Shown: in pieces, positions 43,713-51,965 of the stretch
Layout: every line of letters starts with the position of its first letter
How positions within the stretch are numbered: position 1 is the stretch's first letter
Source of the DNA: CAYQZD01 sp964421875
Lineage (GTDB): Bacteria > Electryoneota > Tariuqbacteria > Tariuqbacterales > Tariuqbacteraceae
DNA: 64,000 nucleotides
Assembly: GCA_964421875.1 (NCBI GenBank)
Contig: CAYQZD010000004.1
Coordinates: 1 to 64,000, forward strand
Direction: 5' to 3'
The notes under the pieces: model-generated
The model's input: only the letters and a program-made list of their open reading frames with translations
The model's database searches: none
Told to the model about the DNA's origin: nothing
Position numbers and translations under genes: made by a program

Positions 43713-44963
43713 TTATTTCAGAATCAGCTTGTCCATATCGCCGAAGTTGTCATAGGAGGAGGTGATGACCTTTTCTCCGGATTCGAGTCCCTCCAGGACT
43801 TCGTAAACCTCGGGATTTTGCCTGCCGAGGTTTATTTTCCTTTTTAAAGCGAAATCTCCGGAGGGATCGACCACGAAGACCCATCTGCCGCCGGTTTTCT
43901 GGTAGAATCCTCCCCGGTCGAGGAGAACAGCCCGGGAAAGGTCTCCCAATTCGAGGCGGATGTGGAGGGTTTGTCCGCGCCGGATTCCTTCAGGTTGTTT
44001 ACCCAGAAATTCCATGTCCACTTCGAAGCGCCCTTCTATCACTTCCGGGTATATTTTCCTTATCACCAATTGGTATTGATTGTCGGAGAAGGAGAAATGC
44101 CCTTTGAGTCCGATTTCAATTCTGGAGATATAGTGTTCATCCACTTCCACCCGGACTTTGAAGCCGTCGAGTACGTCAATCTGCCCCAGCCTTTCGCCGC
44201 GGGATTTGGACTGGCCGATTTCGGCGTTAAGGGAGGTTAGGTGCCCTGAGACCGGTGCTTTGATGACCAGGTTCTCCAGGTTTTGTTTGACTATCGCCAG
44301 ATTGGTTTCCATCCGCTGGAGGGAGGCTTCGAGCTGTTCAATCTGCGCGGCTCTAAAGACGGAGTCCTGCCGGTGGGATTCCAAGGTTAAATCGCGGCTT
44401 TTGACCAGATGTTCGTACTCGTCGCGGGCTTCTTCATAGTCCAGGTCGGAGATGAGGTTATTTTTCTTCAGTTCCGCGAAATTGTCGAAAACTCGCTTTT
44501 GCCGCTTTATTCCGTGGTCCAAATCGAGTAATTGGGCGCGCATTCTGAGGAAGTTCTGCTCCATCGCCAGGCGCGTGTTGCGGAGATTGTTACTCTGCTG
44601 AAAAAGCTCGGCTTCGCGGTACATAATATTGAGCAGGAGGTCGGTGTTTCCCAACCGCAGGATTTCATCGCCCATTTTTACGTAGCTTCCGGCCTCGAGG
44701 AAAATCTTCTCCACCCTGCCTCCTTCGACAGCATCGAGGTACACAGTTTTTATCGGCACCACGGCGCCGGTGACGGGGATGAATTCCTGGAATTCGTCTT
44801 CGGATACAGTAGAGATGGTGATGCGTTCGGTTTTAACGTTCAGCTTCCTGCTGTGGTCGCCGAAAATAAAGGTGTACAAGACGGCGAGAATCAGCGCCGC
44901 AGAAAACGCTATCCCCACGATTTTCTTTGGGGTGAAACGTTTCTTCTTAATTATTCTATCCAT
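43713..44963 (-). CDS. MacA/HlyD-type periplasmic adaptor (membrane-fusion protein)
   Basis: A 416-residue protein: membrane anchor (IVGIAFSAALILAVLYTFIFG, 14-34), lipoyl half (AVEGGRVEKIFLEAGSYVKMGDEILRLGN), long coiled-coil hairpin at about 115-225 (MYREAELFQQSNNLRNT ... QIEQLEASLQRMETNLAIVKQNL), second lipoyl half (LVIKAPVSGHLTSLNAEIGQ), then beta-barrel and membrane-proximal domains. It would link the permease to an outer-membrane duct; no TolC gene is in the window. Its start overlaps the small gene upstream by 13 bases. Confidence 0.92.
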   Translation of the reverse strand: MDRIIKKKRFTPKKIVGIAFSAALILAVLYTFIFGDHSRKLNVKTERITISTVSEDEFQEFIPVTGAVVPIKTVYLDAVEGGRVEKIFLEAGSYVKMGDEILRLGNTDLLLNIMYREAELFQQSNNLRNTRLAMEQNFLRMRAQLLDLDHGIKRQKRVFDNFAELKKNNLISDLDYEEARDEYEHLVKSRDLTLESHRQDSVFRAAQIEQLEASLQRMETNLAIVKQNLENLVIKAPVSGHLTSLNAEIGQSKSRGERLGQIDVLDGFKVRVEVDEHYISRIEIGLKGHFSFSDNQYQLVIRKIYPEVIEGRFEVDMEFLGKQPEGIRRGQTLHIRLELGDLSRAVLLDRGGFYQKTGGRWVFVVDPSGDFALKRKINLGRQNPEVYEVLEGLESGEKVITSSYDNFGDMDKLILK

Positions 44964-45133
44964 ATCGCCAGTGGAGATTTAGTGCGGTTTAAAGATAAGT
45001 TCTCCCTTGTGGATGTCCCGCAGAAGTCATAATAGACCAGGACGAAGGTGATGATGACCGCCAAAGCGGCAAGGAGCGCCAGCCAGGGAAATTTCCGCGA
45101 GGCGCATTGTTTATTTTTTACCGATAATTCCAT
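44951..45133 (-). CDS. Small single-span membrane protein at the head of the export operon
   Basis: A 60-residue reading frame with one membrane helix (FPWLALLAALAVIITFVLVYY) and four cysteine/charged flanks. Its ATG lies about 18 bases after the start predicted for the sigma-54 promoter, and its end overlaps the adaptor start by 13 bases. The ribosome binding site is weak (GCTGAG). Not recognised; it may be a real small subunit or merely leader sequence. Confidence 0.4.
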   Translation of the reverse strand: MELSVKNKQCASRKFPWLALLAALAVIITFVLVYYDFCGTSTRENLSLNRTKSPLAIWIE

Positions 45134-45160
45134 ATCTCAGCTCTGATTTCACCTCAATAA

Positions 45161-45177
45161 AAGCAACAAAGGTGCCA
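45161..45177 (-). promoter_or_regulatory. Sigma-54 promoter TGGCAC-N5-TTGCTT
   Basis: On the minus strand the sequence reads TGGCAC CTTTG TTGCTT, a perfect -24/-12 element with correct spacing. Transcription would start near 45150 and enter the adaptor/ATPase/permease genes. An NtrC-family activator is encoded divergently 400 bases away. Confidence 0.88.
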
Positions 45178-45372
45178 TTGACATAGATAGATTCGATTCG
45201 GAGCGGATAGTACGGTGACATTATCTTTCAAATCTGAGATACTTGTCATTCAATCCAATTAATTACAATGAGATAGTTGTTGTCATATTCGTTATATCGC
45301 TCATTCAGAATTCTATCTATACCAAAAACCTTTCCCCTGTCAATCCACTCGAATGATACTTACGGCGTGCGG

Positions 45373-45394
45373 TTCCGTACAATGATGTTCGGAA
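45373..45394. promoter_or_regulatory. Possible activator-binding inverted repeat
   Basis: TTCCG-N12-CGGAA lies about 200 bases upstream of the sigma-54 promoter and 190 bases upstream of the regulator gene, the range expected for an enhancer. Only the symmetry and place support it. The rest of the 45134-45577 gap is AT-rich with nothing else recognised. Confidence 0.3.
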
Positions 45395-45577
45395 TCGGAC
45401 GTTTATTCGGAGTGGTTGATGAATCTATCGACTAAAAACAGTTCGCCGACGCTGGGAACAATTATTGTAGAGTTGGTTATTGTAATCCAAAACTGACAAG
45501 CAGGCCTCGGCTGAATTTGTCAATTATGGTAAAACATTATATATTGAGTTTATCATTAAACACCGGAGGATGAAGCA

Positions 45578-46954
45578 GTGACGAAAAAGCTGGGCAAGGT
45601 TCTCTTGGTCGACGATAACGAGGACATTTTAATTGCCGGCAAACTGCTGCTCAAGCAGCATTGCGAACAGGTTGACACCGAGAAGGACCCCAACCTCCTC
45701 CCCACTCTGATAAGAGATGAGAATTATGATGTCATCCTGCTCGATATGAATTTTACCCAGGATGTCACCAGCGGCCGCGAGGGATTTTTCTGGCTGGAGC
45801 GAATACTGGAAATCGACCCTATGGCGGTGGTGATACTGATAACAGCTTTTGGGGATGTGGAGATGGCGGTGCGGGCAATCAAGGCGGGCGCAACGGATTT
45901 TGTGCTGAAACCGTGGCAAAACGAGAAACTCCTGGCAACCTTATCCTCTGCGATAAGTTTAAGACGTTCCCGCTTGGAGATAGACAGACTCAAGTCCCGC
46001 CAGATGCAGCTCAGCGCGGATATAGACCAGAAGTTCCACGATATTATCGGAGTCAGCCCGGAAATGCGGGCGCTGTTCAGCGCTATCGACAAAGTGGCAA
46101 AAACGGAGGCCAACGTCCTGATATTAGGTGAAAACGGGACCGGCAAGGAACTCGTGGCCAGGGCGCTGCACCGGAGTTCAAAGCGGTCGGACGAAGTTTT
46201 CATCGGCTTGGATATGGGCGCTATCCCGGAGGGTCTATTCGAAAGCGAGCTGTTCGGTCACGAAAAAGGGGCTTTCACCGACGCCAAGACCGCCCGCGCG
46301 GGGCGGTTCGAGGTGGCTTCGGGGGGGACGCTGTTCCTTGACGAAGTGGGCAACATCCCGGTTCCGCTGCAGTCCAAACTGCTTCGCGTGCTGGAGGAGC
46401 GGAAATTGTTCCGGGTGGGTTCCAGCAAAGCGGTGGAAATCGACATCCGGCTGATTTGCGCCACCAATATGAATTTGAGCGGGATGGTGAGCGGGAACGA
46501 ATTCCGCCAGGATTTGCTTTACAGAATCAACACGGTCGAGATAACTCTGCCGCCGCTTCGCAATCGAAGAGAGGATATTCCGCTGCTGGTGGAGCACTTC
46601 GTAAAAATCTATTCCCGGAAGTATAAAAAGGATATCGAAGTGGTGAGCCCGGGGGCAATGTCCAAGTTAGTGGGATACAGCTGGCCGGGCAACGTTCGTG
46701 AACTTCAGCATGCAATGGAGCGGGCGGTAATCCTGTCTGAAAGCTGCGTTTTGGAACCTATCGATTTTCTATTATCGCTAAAAGATGAAACGCCTGACAG
46801 GGCGATTTTCCCTGATTTAAACCTGGAACGCGTGGAAAAGATGGTATTGAGGCGCGCGTTGTCCAAACACCGGGGGAACATAACCAGAGCGGCGGAGGAA
46901 TTGGGATTGACCAGAACCTCCCTTTATCGGAGGATGGAAAAATATGGTTTATAA
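45578..46954 (+). CDS. NtrC-family sigma-54 response regulator
   Basis: A 458-residue activator: receiver domain with phospho-acceptor D56 (VILLDMNF) and Lys in FVLKPW; AAA+ domain with Walker A GENGTGKE (about 181-188), GAFTDA loop, Walker B GGTLFLDEV, and arginine-finger region; C-terminal Fis-type HTH (GNITRAAEELGLTRTSLYRRM). The sigma-54 contact loop is GAFTDA rather than GAFTGA. Start is GTG 45578 after GGAGGATGAAGC. It overlaps the kinase gene by 11 bases. Its likely target is the sigma-54 promoter at 45161-45177. Confidence 0.95.
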   Translation: MTKKLGKVLLVDDNEDILIAGKLLLKQHCEQVDTEKDPNLLPTLIRDENYDVILLDMNFTQDVTSGREGFFWLERILEIDPMAVVILITAFGDVEMAVRAIKAGATDFVLKPWQNEKLLATLSSAISLRRSRLEIDRLKSRQMQLSADIDQKFHDIIGVSPEMRALFSAIDKVAKTEANVLILGENGTGKELVARALHRSSKRSDEVFIGLDMGAIPEGLFESELFGHEKGAFTDAKTARAGRFEVASGGTLFLDEVGNIPVPLQSKLLRVLEERKLFRVGSSKAVEIDIRLICATNMNLSGMVSGNEFRQDLLYRINTVEITLPPLRNRREDIPLLVEHFVKIYSRKYKKDIEVVSPGAMSKLVGYSWPGNVRELQHAMERAVILSESCVLEPIDFLLSLKDETPDRAIFPDLNLERVEKMVLRRALSKHRGNITRAAEELGLTRTSLYRRMEKYGL

Positions 46955-48299
46955 GAATTTCAAACTAAATTGCGCTATTCGAGTGATATTGGCGGGGGCG
47001 TCGGTCAGCCTTTTCTTCTATCTTGTTTTCCAAACCTCGCTCTATATGACGGCGGTGATTGTGGGATTACTGGCACTGTATCAGTTTTACGCCATATTCC
47101 GGTATATAGAAAAAACCAATGTTATTTTAGCGCGTTTTCTGGATTCAATCAAGTACTCCGATTTTACGCAGAGTTTTACCACCGGTCAGAAAGGAACCGC
47201 TTTCGAGCGGCTTCATCAAGCTTTCAACGGTGTGATTACAGAATTCAAACGGGCTCGCAGCGAAAAGGAGGAACATTTTCATTACCTCCAGACTGTGGTT
47301 CAGCATGTAGGCGTGGGATTGATCGCTTTCAACGCCAAAGGAGAGATTCAACTCATCAATAACGCTGCCAAGCGTCTATTGAAAATCCCTTCTCTGAAAA
47401 ACATCAGCCAGTTATCGGCGCTAAGCGCCGAATTATCGGAAAAAATCCTCGAAATGAAGGGCGATAGCCGCGAACAGGTTAAAATCCAGCGAGAAAGGCA
47501 GTCGCTTCTGTTATCGCTGCAAGCCACTAAATTCGCTCTGCATCAGGAGGGTTATACACTGGTCTCGCTGCAGAATATCCGTTGGGAGTTGGAGGAGAAG
47601 GAGATGGAAGCCTGGCACAGTTTAATCAGGACTTTGACGCATGAGATAATGAACTCTATCGCCCCCATATCTTCGCTGGCTTCCACCGCTAAGGAATTAA
47701 TGTTGAGGCGGGAAGCTGAAGGCAATGAAAACGCCGGGGAAGATGAGCTGAAGGATACAATAACCGCCTTGAAAACGATAGAGAAACGCAGTGAAGGATT
47801 GATGGCGTTCGTGGAAAACTATCGGAAACTCTATCGTATTCCCAAACCCGAATTCGAGATATTCCCGGCGCAGGATTTATTCGGGAGGGTTATCCATTTA
47901 ATGCGGGAAGACATTGAAAGCAAGGGCATCGGTTTCAGTTATAAAATCGACCCTGAATCGCTGGAACTTACCGCGGATCCCGCTCTGATTGAACAAGTGA
48001 TGATTAACCTGCTTAAGAATTCGGTAGAGGCTATCGGCCATCGCAAGGATTCAGCCATAGAAATATCGGCGGAAATCGACGAGATTGGCTCACCTATAAT
48101 AATCGTCAAGGACAACGGTCCCGGTATCCAGCCGAACAATCTGGAGCAAATCTTTATCCCCTTTTTCACCACCAAACCTGACGGTTCGGGTATAGGCTTA
48201 AGTTTATCCAAACAGATAATGCGCCTGCACGAGGGCGCCTTGGATGTATCCTCTTTCCCCGGCGCCGACACCGTTTTCACGTTGCGCTTCAGGCAGTAG
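46944..48299 (+). CDS. NtrY-like membrane sensor histidine kinase
   Basis: A 451-residue kinase: two adjacent membrane helices (about 13-32 and 36-55) with almost no periplasmic loop, a HAMP-like linker, a PAS domain (VVQHVGVGLIAFNAKGEIQLINNAAKRLL, abridged), HisKA with LTHEIMNSIAPI (H233), and HATPase with INLLKNSVEAI, KDNGPGI, GSGIGLSLSKQI. Lacking an external domain, it probably senses a membrane or internal signal, or the state of the export system. Partner of the upstream regulator. Confidence 0.93.
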   Translation: MVYKNFKLNCAIRVILAGASVSLFFYLVFQTSLYMTAVIVGLLALYQFYAIFRYIEKTNVILARFLDSIKYSDFTQSFTTGQKGTAFERLHQAFNGVITEFKRARSEKEEHFHYLQTVVQHVGVGLIAFNAKGEIQLINNAAKRLLKIPSLKNISQLSALSAELSEKILEMKGDSREQVKIQRERQSLLLSLQATKFALHQEGYTLVSLQNIRWELEEKEMEAWHSLIRTLTHEIMNSIAPISSLASTAKELMLRREAEGNENAGEDELKDTITALKTIEKRSEGLMAFVENYRKLYRIPKPEFEIFPAQDLFGRVIHLMREDIESKGIGFSYKIDPESLELTADPALIEQVMINLLKNSVEAIGHRKDSAIEISAEIDEIGSPIIIVKDNGPGIQPNNLEQIFIPFFTTKPDGSGIGLSLSKQIMRLHEGALDVSSFPGADTVFTLRFRQ

Positions 48300-48365
48300 C
48301 CGCGGCTGGATGCCGGGATAGAGTCCGCTGGTTGATCAGGCGAGGTAAGGAATTCTCCGGGTTTC

Positions 48366-48394
48366 TTGACAATATCGATAGAATTTCGTATATT
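48366..48394 (+). promoter_or_regulatory. Sigma-70 promoter of the tRNA
   Basis: TTGACA (48366-48371), 17-base spacer, TATATT (48389-48394), 15 bases before the tRNA 5' end. Confidence 0.75.
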
Positions 48395-48408
48395 GTGTTC
48401 GCCATTGA

Positions 48409-48481
48409 CGCGGGGTGGAGCAGTTGGTAGCTCGTTGGGCTCATAACCCAGAGGTCGCAGGTTCGAATCCTGCCCCCGCTA
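48409..48481 (+). tRNA. Initiator tRNA-fMet (CAT)
   Basis: A 73-base cloverleaf: acceptor arm GCGGGG/CCCCGC with an unpaired first base (C1 opposite U72), D arm GAGC/GCTC, anticodon arm TTGGG-CTCATAA-CCCAG with three G-C pairs next to the loop, and T arm GCAGG-TTCGAAT-CCTGC. The C1 mismatch and the three G-C pairs are initiator features. CCA is not encoded (ACA follows). Confidence 0.95.
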
Positions 48482-48586
48482 CAATAGGAGGCCGGTTTAT
48501 AGTAGCCGGTCTCTTGCATTTCAGTTATTCAAAAACGGTCTCTATTAGTCAAGCCCCTGCAGTACAGTACAGAATTTAAGTAATAA

Positions 48587-48613
48587 AATCCCCGCCGGAT
48601 TCCGGCGGGGATT
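48587..48613. terminator. Bidirectional terminator hairpin
   Basis: A near-perfect stem AATCCCCGCCGGA/TCCGGCGGGGATT, with TTTTATTACTT after it on the minus strand. It ends the T9SS-type gene from the right and could stop read-through from the tRNA. It sits 18 bases from heptamer array I. Confidence 0.85.
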
Positions 48614-48630
48614 TCTCATTCGAAACCTGT

Positions 48631-48665
48631 GACTTGAGGCTCGCAACTCGAATCTCGCGACTCGC
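48631..48665. repeat. Degenerate heptamer array I
   Basis: Five in-phase units (GACTTGA, GGCTCGC, AACTCGA, ATCTCGC, GACTCGC), immediately abutting the stop codon of the minus-strand gene. The most diverged array, but the 7-base phase of CTCG/CTTG holds. Confidence 0.65.
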
Positions 48666-48667
48666 AG

Positions 48668-51202
48668 CTACTTCACCAGCGCCATCTTCTTAACAGCGCT
48701 GAAGCCCTCCGTCTCAAGCTTATAAAAGTACACGCCGGAAGCCAGTTTCGAGCCGTCGAAAACAACACTGTGACGCCCAGCAGGTATCTCGCCGTCCACC
48801 AGCGCCGCCACCTCGCGGCCGGTGATGTCGAATACTGTCAGTAACGCTTTACCAGCCTTAGGCAGCGCGAAGCTGATTGAGGTGGTGGGATTGAAGGGAT
48901 TGGGTGAGGCCGCTGTTAGAGAGTATTCCGCGGGCAATCCCGAAGAAACGGGGTCGAATGACCCCTCGCCGAACCAGCCTTCAACCTCCCAGCCCCGGTT
49001 GTGGGCAGACGCCGCATCGCCTATCAACTTTGCGAATGTGAAATTATCGGTGTCGATAATGACAGATGGATGAGTTCCGGCGTTACCCACATAAGTGTAG
49101 CTGCCGGGGGGAGCGTTGCCGGGCACGGTTTGCGATACAATCCGCATCACTGTCTGCCCGGGAGCGATGGGGATGCCGGTGCGCAGAATCAGGGGTCCGA
49201 AGGTTGAACCGTTAGGCAGAATCACTTCGGTCCAGCCGTCGAAGACCTGCGGGTCGTTGGAGTTGTTGAAAATTTCGGCGTCGAAAACGAAACTTCCGCC
49301 GCCGGAGGGTATCACAATCGGCGGATTGTGCGGGGTCAAAGTGACATTAAGAGGCGGACCGCCGCCGGGATGGTATATCCTCACTCCGGTCTGGTTAGCG
49401 GGAATCCATAAGCCCGCACCATTGAAGCAAAGCTCAAGACCCTGAGAACCGTCTTGATTCTCCACACCTACAGTGCATGAAGTGTAATCCTGTACGTTGT
49501 TGTACATAAACTCAATGGTGCCGTCCGCATATATAATTGCTTCGCAGGTTGCGGCGCCAATCGCGCTGTAGAATAGAACATTTTCAAATTCGCAAATCCA
49601 GCGGTCGTTCTGAGTGTCGTTATAGACCCATATCGTCCCGCCCTGGCTGGGATTGAGGTCGTCCCAGAGCAGAGCCAGCAGGTTTTCGGGTTCACCCGGT
49701 GTCGGAATCATAGTATTGTTGTAGGCGGTCGAAGTGGAGGTAAAGGAGAGGAATCCGTTGGAACAGATTCTGATGTCGGTGAAATCCTCCGTGGGTCCGG
49801 CTCCGGGATAGAAGGGGAAGGAGAAACCCAGCGGATAAGGCCCGAGATTCTGGTCGTCGCCGGTGATGCCGGAGTTGGCTCCGATGGTGTTGATTTCCAC
49901 CCAGTCATAGTTGACAGCTTCCCACAGATATACCGGGGGACCTGGGACAAACACAGGCGGCGCTTCAGCGATTTCTCCCACGCCGGAAGCATTGTAATAT
50001 GCTACGCCGTAAACGTAATTTCCCTGGTAGTTTGGATTGTCAGTGTAATTAGTGTTAGTGCCTGGTAAATCGGCGATTTCGCTGCCGTCACGGTAAACCT
50101 TCTGCCCGGTCCAGGAGCCTGCAGGCCAGTATCCGCCGTGCGCGCCGGCGGCTGGCGCGGTCCAGCCTATCACGCATTGCAAAGTATCAGGGTTGGTAGT
50201 GATGTTGGAGGGCGGTCCGGGAGTGTCGAGACCTATCCAGGCGGAAGCGTCAGCCGCAGGGCTGTCGCCGGAGTCGTTGAAAGCGATAATGTGATAATCG
50301 TACATACCCGTTGCAGGAACTGAATTGTCATCGTAGCTGGATTGCTGACCAATTTGAACATTGGTCATTGTGGTCAATGAATCTTCACCGCGGAAAATTT
50401 TTACTCCGTCCAAGTCGGTCAGGGGCGCGCCTCCGAAGGTGGAATCGGGATTGGTCCAGGAAAGCGAAGCGCGGAGTTGGGCTTGATTGTGAGCGACAGT
50501 GAAGTTTTCCGGGGCTTGAGGCGCGTGGGGACTAGTAGGATTTCCGGTGACGATGACCTGGGGATAGGCGTACCAGTCGGTCCGGGTGTTGTTACAGGTA
50601 GGGCTGGGGGGATAACCGGCGATTGTGGCCGGATTGCCGGTGATGAGCGCGCCGAAAGATGCGGGGAAGGGAGGTCGAACTGTGTTACCGCAGGCATAAC
50701 CGCAGGTGTTAAGCCAGGCGGTTCCGATGTAGTAATAAGATCCCGAATCGAGCTGCACATTCCGAACTCCGGAGGAACACCATATCTGAGTGCCGGGACC
50801 TATGTTGTCGATGGTGACGGAATCGATAAGGTTATAGTTCCCCACCAATGCGGGACCCTGATAAACGATGAAGCACATCGGCATCGCCACCTGGGGACTG
50901 AGCTGCAAACGGTGCTCATATAGATTCACAGTGCTGTCAACCCGGAAAATGTTACCCCGGTCGCGGTTAGCGCCGGAATAAAGCCTTTCCCAGGAACCGA
51001 AGGTCTCTTCAACCAGCACATCGGTTCCTCCCTGGAACCATTGCCCCGGAGCCCCGTCTGTCACCGGGACGCCCTGAATCAAGTCGTCAGCGGTGATTTC
51101 TATGGCGGCTTTGGGCAGCCACGAATCCGCCCGGTCTGCCCCGGCGCAAGCTGCCGCCGTTATCAAAAGAACGGCTAAAGTCAAATACGATATGTTGCGC
51201 AT
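48668..51202 (-). CDS. Secreted Fn3 protein with Por/T9SS-type sorting domain
   Basis: An 844-residue protein: signal peptide with possible lipobox (AVLLITAAACAG), an N-terminal beta domain (GNIFRVDSTVNLYEHRLQLSPQV, abridged), two Fn3 repeats at about 230-400 (APENFTVAHNQAQLRASLSWTNP; PPSNITTNPDTLQCVIGWTAP), a nidogen-like module at about 430-620 (YDWVEINT...LGFSFPFYPG...ICSNGFLSF), the GGGSF/WTEV module (640-760), and a C-terminal sorting domain (ASPNPFNPTTSISFALPKAG...GREVAALVDG...ASGVYFYKLE...KMALVK). Proteins with this tail are exported by a type IX-like system and fixed to the surface. Function unknown; Fn3 suggests adhesion or polymer contact. Confidence 0.85.
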   Translation of the reverse strand: MRNISYLTLAVLLITAAACAGADRADSWLPKAAIEITADDLIQGVPVTDGAPGQWFQGGTDVLVEETFGSWERLYSGANRDRGNIFRVDSTVNLYEHRLQLSPQVAMPMCFIVYQGPALVGNYNLIDSVTIDNIGPGTQIWCSSGVRNVQLDSGSYYYIGTAWLNTCGYACGNTVRPPFPASFGALITGNPATIAGYPPSPTCNNTRTDWYAYPQVIVTGNPTSPHAPQAPENFTVAHNQAQLRASLSWTNPDSTFGGAPLTDLDGVKIFRGEDSLTTMTNVQIGQQSSYDDNSVPATGMYDYHIIAFNDSGDSPAADASAWIGLDTPGPPSNITTNPDTLQCVIGWTAPAAGAHGGYWPAGSWTGQKVYRDGSEIADLPGTNTNYTDNPNYQGNYVYGVAYYNASGVGEIAEAPPVFVPGPPVYLWEAVNYDWVEINTIGANSGITGDDQNLGPYPLGFSFPFYPGAGPTEDFTDIRICSNGFLSFTSTSTAYNNTMIPTPGEPENLLALLWDDLNPSQGGTIWVYNDTQNDRWICEFENVLFYSAIGAATCEAIIYADGTIEFMYNNVQDYTSCTVGVENQDGSQGLELCFNGAGLWIPANQTGVRIYHPGGGPPLNVTLTPHNPPIVIPSGGGSFVFDAEIFNNSNDPQVFDGWTEVILPNGSTFGPLILRTGIPIAPGQTVMRIVSQTVPGNAPPGSYTYVGNAGTHPSVIIDTDNFTFAKLIGDAASAHNRGWEVEGWFGEGSFDPVSSGLPAEYSLTAASPNPFNPTTSISFALPKAGKALLTVFDITGREVAALVDGEIPAGRHSVVFDGSKLASGVYFYKLETEGFSAVKKMALVK

Positions 51203-51444
51203 TTTACACCTCGAGTTATTTAGGATTACTGTATTTCAGTTGTTGGCGATTGCGAAATACAGGGCTTTATCGAGGCTCAACACAGTATCAAATGCACCCT
51301 ATCGTTTATATAATACAAAGAGAGGTTCAAAGAGTCAAGCGATGATTCGATAATATATCATTCTTTTGATTTTTCGCGTGCTATCGAAAAACGCAGATTA
51401 TTGCGTGAGGCGCGGGGGAATAAGATACCGCTGTTTTGAATATT

Positions 51445-51471
51445 AAAAACGCCGGCTCGGAAACGAGCCGA
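51445..51471 (-). terminator. Rho-independent terminator of the TIGR04255 cassette
   Basis: On the minus strand GTCGGCTCG-TTTC-CGAGCCGGC is followed by GTTTTTAATATT. It lies 54 bases after the last cassette gene. The rest of the 51203-51524 gap is AT-rich with nothing recognised. Confidence 0.8.
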
Positions 51472-51524
51472 CGGTGGTGTTTATATAACAAAACTATAGT
51501 ATGATCAATTTCTAATAAACATAG

Positions 51525-51965
51525 TTAATTGCGTTCAATTATTTCTTTTTTCGCTAAAACAGCTAAAGCGCTTCTTATCATCTTTTTAGTAGGCTTCTCT
51601 TCTTTAGCCAACAATAATAAATTTCCATGATAAATGTTACCTTCAATAGCTCTTCTTTCATAGCCAAATGTCTCCTTAAATCCACCAAATTGCAGATCTA
51701 GTTCATTCCTTTTTATTTTGGTTAGTCCAGCGGGAAATCGTAATTCACCAATTTCGTTTTTCTGGCAAAGCGTAAAATCCATAGCCTTATCATCATCCTC
51801 CCAATTTATAGAACATTCCTCAAAACCATCGTTTCTCTCTGTGGCTCGCGTGAATTGGAACGCATCTAAAAAAACGGTCTTCCCACTGCTCGTAAGCTTA
51901 ATATGATTCTTTGAACTTATACCCCGAATTAACTTACCCGGAAGATTATCTTTGGTAGTACTCAT
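51525..51965 (-). CDS. Hypothetical protein, third gene of the TIGR04255 cassette
   Basis: A 146-residue soluble protein, not recognised. No signal peptide or membrane segment; Lys/Glu-rich with predicted mixed strands and helices (KTVFLDAFQFTRATERNDGFEECSINWEDDDKAMDFTL, abridged; EKPTKKMIRSALAVLAKKEI at the end). It overlaps the preceding gene by 20 bases. AT-rich codon use. Confidence 0.65.
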   Translation of the reverse strand: MSTTKDNLPGKLIRGISSKNHIKLTSSGKTVFLDAFQFTRATERNDGFEECSINWEDDDKAMDFTLCQKNEIGELRFPAGLTKIKRNELDLQFGGFKETFGYERRAIEGNIYHGNLLLLAKEEKPTKKMIRSALAVLAKKEIIERN

